A stretch of DNA of 64,000 nt from contig NZ_CP080437.1 in the NCBI RefSeq assembly GCF_021216655.1, positions 1,674,001-1,738,000 of the forward strand, written 5' to 3'. Shown here piece by piece: positions 58,293 through 64,000 of the stretch (its first letter is position 1; each line of letters opens with the position of its first letter). Position numbers and translations under genes: made by a program. The DNA comes from Clavibacter michiganensis (lineage in GTDB: Bacteria; Actinomycetota; Actinomycetes; Actinomycetales; Microbacteriaceae). The notes beneath the pieces are model-generated. The model was not told the DNA's origin. It was given only the letters and a program-made list of their open reading frames with translations, and did no database searches.

Positions 58293-59831
58293 TCAGCTCC
58301 GGGTCACGTCCAGCACCACGACCGCCCAGGACAGCGCCGGGAGCGTGAGCGTCAGGCGCCCGCCCTCCGCGTGCACGCCCTCGAGCGGCACGAGTCCGAC
58401 CTGCTCGCCCGACTCGAGCGTGTTGCTCGCGTGCCGGTCGCCGCCGTCGGGCACGCGCAGGACCTCGGCGCGGAGGATCCGGCCGACATCGAGCCCGCGC
58501 AGCGCGACCTCGGTCGACGCGTCCTCCTCGAGCCCGCGGTTGGCGAAGAAGAGCGACACGGTGCCGGCCTCGTCGTCCCAGGTCGCGCTCACGTCGACCA
58601 CGTCGGCGGTGCCGAAGCGGTCGTTGTCGTAGCGGTCGCTGTCGACCTCGACCTGGAGGATCCGGCCGGTCGCGAGCTGCGCCATCCGGGCGAACGGCCA
58701 GAAGATCGACTGCCGCCAGGCAGGCCCCGCCTCCTCGCTGCGGATCGGCGCGATCACGTTGACGAGCTGCGCCTGGTTCGCGATCTTCACCCGGTCGCCG
58801 TGCCGCAGCAGCGAGTTGAGCAGCGTGCCGACGACCACCGCGTCGGTGACGCTGTACTCGTCCTCGATGACCCGCGGGTGCTCGCGCCAGCCCGCCTTCT
58901 CGATGCGGTGCGGCTGGTCCTCGCCGTCCAGCCCGCGCTGGTACCAGACGTTCCACTCGTCGAACGAGAGGTCGATGCGCTTGCGGTTCTTCAGGCGCGC
59001 GCCGGTCGCGTCCGCGGTCGCCACGACCGACTCGATGAAGAAGTCCATGTCGACGGCGCTCGCGAGGAAGCTCCGCACGTCGCCCTCGTGCTCCTGGTAG
59101 TAGGCGTGCAGCGAGACGTAGTCGACGACGTCGTACGTGTGGCCGAGCACGGTCTGCTCCCACTGGCCGAAGGTCGGCATGCCCGAGTTGGAGCTGCCGC
59201 ACGCGACCAGCTCGATGCTCGGATCCACCAGCCGCATGGCCTTGCCCGCCTCCTGCGCGAGGCGGCCGTACTCGTCGGCGGTCTTGTGCCCGATCTGCCA
59301 CGGCCCGTCCATCTCGTTGCCGAGGCACCAGAGCTTGATGTCGAAGGGCTCCTCAGCACCGTTCCGGCGCCGCATGTCGGAGTACTTCGATCCGCCGGGG
59401 TGGTTCGCGTACTCCACGAGCGAGCGCGCCGCGTCGACGCCGCGCGTGCCGAGGTTGATGGCCTCCATCACCTCGACGCCCGCGGCCCTCGACCAGCCCA
59501 CGAACTCGTGCAGGCCGAACGCGTTGGTCTCCACCGTGTGCCAGGCACCGTCGAGTCGGCGAGGCCGGTCCTCGACGGGGCCCACGCCGTCCTCCCAGTC
59601 GTAGCCGGAGACGAAGTTGCCGCCGGGGTACCGGACGACGGTCGCGCCGAGCTCCCTGGTGAGGTCGAGCACGTCCTGCCGGTAGCCCTCGGGCGTCGCG
59701 GTCGGGTGGCCGGGCTCGTAGATGCCGGTGTAGACGCAGCGGCCCATGTGCTCGACGAACGAGCCGAAGAGCCGACGGGGCACGTCGCCGATGGTGAAGT
59801 CGCGGTCGATGGTGATGCGGGCGCGGGTCAT
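58293..59831 (-). CDS. abfA: Alpha-N-arabinofuranosidase, GH51
   Basis: This 512-residue cytosolic GH51 enzyme releases L-arabinose from arabino-oligosaccharides. Family motifs: FGSFVEHMGRCVYTGIYEPGHP, VRYPGGNFVSGYDWEDGVGP, the acid/base E173 in WCLGNEMDGPWQ and the nucleophile E292 in SFDEWNVWY. The C-terminal beta-sandwich ends at about 512. It is the last gene of the operon after the two permeases and binding protein, so imported arabino-oligosaccharides from plant hemicellulose or pectin side chains are the likely substrate. Confidence 0.95.
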   Translation of the reverse strand: MTRARITIDRDFTIGDVPRRLFGSFVEHMGRCVYTGIYEPGHPTATPEGYRQDVLDLTRELGATVVRYPGGNFVSGYDWEDGVGPVEDRPRRLDGAWHTVETNAFGLHEFVGWSRAAGVEVMEAINLGTRGVDAARSLVEYANHPGGSKYSDMRRRNGAEEPFDIKLWCLGNEMDGPWQIGHKTADEYGRLAQEAGKAMRLVDPSIELVACGSSNSGMPTFGQWEQTVLGHTYDVVDYVSLHAYYQEHEGDVRSFLASAVDMDFFIESVVATADATGARLKNRKRIDLSFDEWNVWYQRGLDGEDQPHRIEKAGWREHPRVIEDEYSVTDAVVVGTLLNSLLRHGDRVKIANQAQLVNVIAPIRSEEAGPAWRQSIFWPFARMAQLATGRILQVEVDSDRYDNDRFGTADVVDVSATWDDEAGTVSLFFANRGLEEDASTEVALRGLDVGRILRAEVLRVPDGGDRHASNTLESGEQVGLVPLEGVHAEGGRLTLTLPALSWAVVVLDVTRS

Positions 59832-59919
59832 GGGCGTCCTCCTGGACGTGAGGCCCGGGCGCGTGCGTCCCGGGCGGGATGGGTGGATCTGCGGGTCGGG
59901 TCGGTGGGCGCGGGGCGGA

Positions 59920-60840
59920 TCACTGCCCGCCGAACCCGGTGGTCGATATGCCCTTGATGATCTGGCGCTGGAAGAAGAGGAACACCAGGATCAGCGGCAG
60001 CGCGGCGAGCACGGCCGACGCCATGTTCTGGGCGTACTGGATCCCGTAGGCGTTCTTCACCGTCTGCAGGCCGACCGGCAGGGTCATGAGGGTGGCGTCG
60101 TTCGTGGCGATGAAGGGCCAGAGGAAGTTGTTCCACGCGCCGATGAAGACGAAGATCGCGACCGCCGAGAGGATGGGGCGCGACAGCGGCATCACGATCT
60201 GCAGGAACACGCGCACGCGTCCGGCACCGTCGACGCGCGCGGCGTCCTCGAGCTCGATCGGGATCTGGTCGAAGAACGCCTTCAGGATGAACACCATGGC
60301 GGGCTGCGCTATCTGGGGCAGGATCACGGCCCAGAGGGTGTCCACCAGGTTGAACGACAGCATCTGGTAGAAGAGCGGGACGATGAGGATCTGCGGCGGG
60401 ATGATGATCGACGCCACGATCGCCCCCATCAGCACCTTGCGGCCGCGGAAGTCGATGCGGCTCAGCGCGTAGCCGGCGAGCGCCGAGAACACGACCGCGA
60501 CGACCGTGATCACCGTGCTGGTGAGCAGGCTGTTCCAGGTCCACAGCGGGATCGTGCCGCCGTTGAGCACGGAGGCGTAGGCGTCGAGCGTGAAGCCGCC
60601 GGCCGGGAAGATCGTCACCGGGAAGGCCGCGGCGTCCGTCTCCGACTTGAACGACGTGAGCACCGCCCAGAGGAACGGCAGCAGCCACGCGGCGGCGAGC
60701 ACGATGAGGATCAGGAGCGCGGCGATGCGCGACGGCTGGAACCGGGGCGTCCCGGTGCGGCCCTGGCGGGCGACGGCGCCGGTGGCGGGCCTCCGGGCGA
60801 GCGTGCCGGAGGAGAAGGCGGGACGGGTGGCGGTGGTCAT
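59920..60840 (-). CDS. Sugar ABC transporter permease (MalG type), arabinoside locus
   Basis: This 306-residue permease has a 40-residue basic N-terminus and six helices, the first AALLILIVLAAAWLLPFLWAVLTSF. The EAA loop is ELEDAARVDGAGRVRVFLQIVMPLSRP. It overlaps the stop of the preceding permease (ATGA) and ends 88 bases before the arabinofuranosidase gene. Import of arabino-oligosaccharides is inferred from that neighbour. Confidence 0.92.
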   Translation of the reverse strand: MTTATRPAFSSGTLARRPATGAVARQGRTGTPRFQPSRIAALLILIVLAAAWLLPFLWAVLTSFKSETDAAAFPVTIFPAGGFTLDAYASVLNGGTIPLWTWNSLLTSTVITVVAVVFSALAGYALSRIDFRGRKVLMGAIVASIIIPPQILIVPLFYQMLSFNLVDTLWAVILPQIAQPAMVFILKAFFDQIPIELEDAARVDGAGRVRVFLQIVMPLSRPILSAVAIFVFIGAWNNFLWPFIATNDATLMTLPVGLQTVKNAYGIQYAQNMASAVLAALPLILVFLFFQRQIIKGISTTGFGGQ

Positions 60841-61781
60841 GACTTCCTCCGTGTCGCGGTGAACTGGATGACCGAGATCACGACGATCAGGGCGAAGAAG
60901 ATGTAGGAGATGGCGGCCGAGTAGCCGAAGCGGAAGCCCGTGAACCCGGTCTCGAAGACGTACTGCACGATGGGCCGCGTCGAGCCGCCCGGCCCGCCGG
61001 CGGTCATCTGGTAGATCTGGTCGAAGACCTTGAGCGACGCGAGCACCTGCAGGATCGCGAGGAGCGCGGTGGTCGGGGCGAGCTGCGGGATCGTGATGGA
61101 GAACAGCTGCCGCCACTTGCCCGCGCCGTCGAGCGCGGCCGCCTCGTACTGCTGGTCGGGGATGTTCTGCAGCGCCGCCAGGTAGATGAGGAAGTTGAAC
61201 CCGACGGTCCACCACACGGTGGTGACGACGACGCTCGTCATGGCGAGGTTCGAGTCCTGCAGCCACGCGGGCTGCGGGAGGCCGAAGGCGCCGGCGATCG
61301 CGTTGACGACGCCGAGCTGCGGGTTGTACATCCAGAGCCAGAACAGCGACACGACGGTGGACGCGAGGAGGAACGGCAGGAAGAACGCGAGCCGCCAGAG
61401 CCACTGGCCCGGGAGGCCGAGGTTCACGAGGAGCGCGAGCACGAGGCCGACGACCAGGAGGGGGATGGTGCTCGCGATCGTGAACACCACGGTGTTGCCG
61501 AGAGAGCGCCACATCTGGCTGTCGCCGAACGCCTCGAAGTAGTTCGCGAAGCCGATGAGCTCGCTGTTGGCGCCCGTGAGGCTCTGCCCGGTGAGGCTCT
61601 GGTAGAAGCCGTAGAGCACCGGCCAGACCAGGAACACCAGGAAGGTGATGAGGAACGGGGCGATGAAGAGCAGGCCCTGGGTCTGCTCCTTGGCCTTGAC
61701 CTTGGGCTGGCCGACCGCGGGTCGCGGGGAGGCCGGCCCGGCCGCGGGGGCGACCGGGGTGGGTGGTGCTGCTGTCGTCAC
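60837..61781 (-). CDS. Sugar ABC transporter permease (MalF type), arabinoside locus
   Basis: This 314-residue permease begins at a GTG eight bases after AAGGAG. It has six helices (first: GLLFIAPFLITFLVFLVWPVLYGFY) and the EAA loop QYEAAALDGAGKWRQLFSITIPQL. As elsewhere in the window, no ATPase is encoded with it; a shared MsiK-type ATPase is expected. Confidence 0.92.
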   Translation of the reverse strand: MTTAAPPTPVAPAAGPASPRPAVGQPKVKAKEQTQGLLFIAPFLITFLVFLVWPVLYGFYQSLTGQSLTGANSELIGFANYFEAFGDSQMWRSLGNTVVFTIASTIPLLVVGLVLALLVNLGLPGQWLWRLAFFLPFLLASTVVSLFWLWMYNPQLGVVNAIAGAFGLPQPAWLQDSNLAMTSVVVTTVWWTVGFNFLIYLAALQNIPDQQYEAAALDGAGKWRQLFSITIPQLAPTTALLAILQVLASLKVFDQIYQMTAGGPGGSTRPIVQYVFETGFTGFRFGYSAAISYIFFALIVVISVIQFTATRRKS

Positions 61782-61875
61782 GAGTGGACTCCTTCGTCGT
61801 TTCGCTGGGAAGAGGGTGCGGCGCCGCGCACGGGCGGCGACCGCGAGGTCGATCGGGCGCTGCGGGGGTCGCGCG

Positions 61876-63225
61876 CTACAGGGGGTTGGGCTTGGCGAGC
61901 AGCGCGTCGATCTGCCGGATGAAGGCGTCGAGGCCGACGCCCGCCTCCTGCCGCCCGAGGAACACGTTCTGCACGTTCTCGGCGAAGTACGTCTGGAAGT
62001 CCGAGCCGGATCCGGTGAAGTACGCGACCGGGTCGTACTCGATCTGCGCGGCCGCGTCCGCGTAGTGCGCCTGCGGCAGGAGCTCCGCGTACTCGGGGCT
62101 GTCCACGATGGGCTTGTACGCCGGGATGTGCCCGGCGCCCGCCCACTGCAGCGAGTTCTTCAGCAGGTCGGCGACGAACGCGTACGTCTTCTCGCGCTTG
62201 ACGGGATCCGGCGAGCTCTGGTGCGGCAGCACGAACGCGTGCGAGTCGGCGAACGTCGCGGGCGTCCCGAACAGGTTCGGGATGGGCATCGCGTCGAAGG
62301 GCACCTTCGCCTTCTGGAAGGTGGGGAGCTCCCACACGCCCGTGACGATGGCGCCGCTCTTGGCGCCCGCGAACTCGGCGATGGCGGTGCCCGCGTCGCC
62401 GCTCGGGGTGGCGATCGTGCCGTCGAGCAGGGTCTGGATGTACTCGAGCGACGCGACGGCCTTGTCGCGGTCGTAGACGACCTCGCCGCCCGTCGGCAGC
62501 TCCATGTCGCCGCCCATCTGCTTGTAGAACGTGTAGAAGAGGCGCCACATCTGGGCGCCGTCGCCGAGGTACCCGTAGCTGAGGGCGTGCTCGCCCGTGA
62601 CGGCCTGCATCGCCCGCATGACCTCGAGGAACCGGTCGGGCGACGTGATCTCCTCGAGCTGGCCGTCGCCGCCCAGCACGCCCGCCTGGGCCGCGACGTC
62701 CGTGTTGTACATGAGGATGAACGGGTGGCTGTCGAGGGCGATGGAGTACAGCTTCCCGTCGACGACGCCCTTGTCCCAGACGCGCGGCTCGAAGTCGGCC
62801 TGGGTGACGCCGAGCTCGGCGAGCCTGTCGGTGTCCCACGGATCGAGCAGGCCGCCGGGCGCGAAGCCGGGCACGCGGGCCGCGTGCATGATGGCGACGT
62901 CAGGGGCGCGCCCGCCGACCGACGCCATGGCGAGCTTCGTGTAGTACGGCTGGCCCCAGGCGAGGACGGTGGCGGTGACGTCGAATCCGTCGCCGGAGTC
63001 GTTCGCCTCCTTCACCATCTCCGTCATCCGGATGCCGTCGCCGCCGGATAGCAGGTGCCAGTACTTCAGGTCGACGATGCCGCCGGCCGACGCCACCTGG
63101 GGCGCGCAGCCGGAGAGACCGCCGACCAGGAACGCGCCGCCCAGGGCCGCCGCTCCGCCCATGAGGATCTGACGCCTCGACCACGCCGAGGGACGTCCCC
63201 CGGCCTTTCCCGTAACAGGATCCAT
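61876..63225 (-). CDS. Sugar ABC transporter substrate-binding lipoprotein, arabinoside locus
   Basis: This 449-residue binding protein has a signal peptide with an Arg pair (SRRQILMGG, R17-R18), hydrophobic core and lipobox LSGC (C40), so it may be a Tat-exported lipoprotein. The mature part (VDLKYWHLLSGGDGIRMTEM) is family 1, with LYSIALDSHPFILMYNTDV and a C-terminal IRQIDALLAK. The start at 63225 is chosen for AAGGAG eight bases upstream; the earlier ATG at 63279 lies upstream of the -10 element. It is the first gene of the operon, directly behind an operator-bearing promoter. Confidence 0.9.
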   Translation of the reverse strand: MDPVTGKAGGRPSAWSRRQILMGGAAALGGAFLVGGLSGCAPQVASAGGIVDLKYWHLLSGGDGIRMTEMVKEANDSGDGFDVTATVLAWGQPYYTKLAMASVGGRAPDVAIMHAARVPGFAPGGLLDPWDTDRLAELGVTQADFEPRVWDKGVVDGKLYSIALDSHPFILMYNTDVAAQAGVLGGDGQLEEITSPDRFLEVMRAMQAVTGEHALSYGYLGDGAQMWRLFYTFYKQMGGDMELPTGGEVVYDRDKAVASLEYIQTLLDGTIATPSGDAGTAIAEFAGAKSGAIVTGVWELPTFQKAKVPFDAMPIPNLFGTPATFADSHAFVLPHQSSPDPVKREKTYAFVADLLKNSLQWAGAGHIPAYKPIVDSPEYAELLPQAHYADAAAQIEYDPVAYFTGSGSDFQTYFAENVQNVFLGRQEAGVGLDAFIRQIDALLAKPNPL

Positions 63226-63250
63226 TGACCACTCCTTTGTGATGCGACGA

Positions 63251-63279
63251 TCTTTACATCGTTGTAATGCGAAGCGCAA
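63251..63279 (-). promoter_or_regulatory. Promoter with LacI-type operator for the arabinoside operon
   Basis: On the minus strand TTGCGC (63279-63274) and TAAAGA (63256-63251) are 17 bases apart. Between them TTACATCGTTGTAA at 63254-63267 is an inverted repeat with a central CG, the form of LacI-family operators. The adjacent LacI gene is the natural repressor. Confidence 0.75.
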
Positions 63280-63329
63280 CGTTTCCCCCGGGCCGATCCG
63301 TCGGAGGTTCGCCGTCGGGTCAGGCGTGG

Positions 63330-64000
63330 TCAGGCGGTAGGGCGCGTGCTGCCGCGGACGACGATGCGGTGCGGGATCACGAGCTGCACGGGCGGGCCGT
63401 CGCGCTCCTCGATCCGGCGCACCAGCTGGCCGACGGCCGCCTCCGCGTAGGCGCGGATGTCGAAGTGCACGGTGGTGAGGGTGGGGATCGAGAAGCGCGA
63501 CTGGTCGACGTCGTCGAAGCCCGCGACCTGGATGTCCTCGGGGACGCGCACCCCGTGGTCGGCGAGCGCGCGCAGGGCGCCGAACGCGAGGCCGTCGGTG
63601 AAGCAGAACAGGGCGTCCGGCACGGGGTTGCCGTCGGCCAGCCAGGCCTCGACGGCCTCGGCCCCTGATGCGCTGTTCCAGCCCGTGCGGTCGATCTCGA
63701 CGGGCACCTCGCCCGCCTCCTCCATCGCGCGCCGGTAGCCGATGCGGCGGAGGTCGCCCGCCGCGGACTCCTCGCGCGTGGCCGTGCCGAGCGCCGCGAT
63801 GCGCCGGGCGCCCGTGCCGAGGAGGTGGCGGGTCATGTCGTACGCCGCCCGGACGCTGTCGACGAGCACCCGGTCGACGATCTCCTGCTCGACCTCGCCG
63901 ATCACCACGACGGGCGGCAGCGACTCGGCGCGGGCGATGGCGCTCCGCGACAGCAGGACGGGGTTCAGGATCAGGCCGTCGACCAGGTGCTCGCGCGCCC
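63330..64000 (-). CDS. LacI family regulator, N-terminus beyond window
   Basis: The visible 222 residues are the C-terminal part of a LacI/GalR regulator; the DNA-binding head lies past the right edge. Periplasmic-binding-protein-like motifs include ILNPVLLSRSAI, DSVRAAYDMTRHLLGTGARRIAALG, PDALFCFTDGLAFGALRALADHGVRVPEDIQVAGFDDVDQSR by its landmarks, and the closing LVIPHRIVVRGST typical of the family. It probably represses the adjacent transporter/arabinofuranosidase operon through the operator at 63254-63267, with an arabinose-containing inducer. Confidence 0.93.
   Translation of the reverse strand, partial: AREHLVDGLILNPVLLSRSAIARAESLPPVVVIGEVEQEIVDRVLVDSVRAAYDMTRHLLGTGARRIAALGTATREESAAGDLRRIGYRRAMEEAGEVPVEIDRTGWNSASGAEAVEAWLADGNPVPDALFCFTDGLAFGALRALADHGVRVPEDIQVAGFDDVDQSRFSIPTLTTVHFDIRAYAEAAVGQLVRRIEERDGPPVQLVIPHRIVVRGSTRPTA

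Overview
The window is 64 kb of GC-rich DNA (about 73% by eye) with GTG starts, GC-rich third codon positions and stop/start overlaps of the ATGA and GTGA type. The gene content (LysR-free, IclR/LacI/TetR-regulated sugar systems, MetY plus a CoA-binding partner, protein O-mannosyltransferase, SdpI, CGNR, GlsB) fits an actinobacterium of the Microbacteriaceae. A plant-associated Clavibacter-like organism is my best guess. The species is inferred, not proven.

Layout. 1-7 kb: DUF1349 protein (cut by the window edge) divergent from a maltose O-acetyltransferase/TetR pair with a visible operator; a secreted tyrosine phosphatase overlapping a sortase gene; a FUSC-type exporter; an EamA transporter; a CGNR zinc-finger regulator. 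7-16 kb: rsmI behind a small membrane protein, DoxX, a GH13 glucosyltransferase-like enzyme, two poorly understood genes (one looks like a diaminopimelate decarboxylase without its barrel), a protein O-mannosyltransferase and a YeiH transporter. 16-21.7 kb: metY and a CoA-binding protein, DUF427, a GlsB-type stress protein, serine dehydratase, SdpI family. 21.7-30 kb: a uronate/aldarate catabolic locus with an unknown TIM-barrel-like protein, IclR regulator, uronate dehydrogenase, divergent sugar ABC transporter, glucarate-dehydratase-like enzyme and 5-dehydro-4-deoxyglucarate dehydratase. 30-40 kb: thioredoxin-domain protein, CorA, aldo/keto reductase, acyl-CoA ligase, HrpA helicase, small P-loop kinase.

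40-45 kb: a complete oligopeptide/metal-type ABC importer behind a Fur/Zur-like box. 45-47.5 kb: a two-gene unit (five-helix membrane protein and a protein with class I isoprenoid-synthase-like Asp motifs) preceded by a 38-bp tandem duplication that copies the ribosome binding site and start codon, and by a strong promoter with GTGATCAC operators. 47.5-56.6 kb: rhodanese, acetyltransferase, a ribonucleotide reductase operon, MFS transporter, lipoprotein, aldo/keto reductase. 56.6-64 kb: S1C protease, then an arabinofuranosidase/ABC transporter/LacI locus with its promoter and operator.

The most striking system is the ribonucleotide reductase operon. The beta subunit has Phe at the radical-tyrosine position and Glu at the first metal-ligand position (class Ic/Id-like). 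The alpha subunit ends without its redox cysteines; a 25-residue ORF starting at the alpha stop codon supplies a Cys-x-x-Cys tail. NrdR boxes and DnaA boxes lie in the promoter. A second window-wide pattern is that about fourteen genes have a TAnnnT -10 element only 6-9 bases before the start codon and no Shine-Dalgarno sequence, implying widespread leaderless transcription. No tRNA, rRNA, CRISPR array, insertion sequence or prophage gene was seen.
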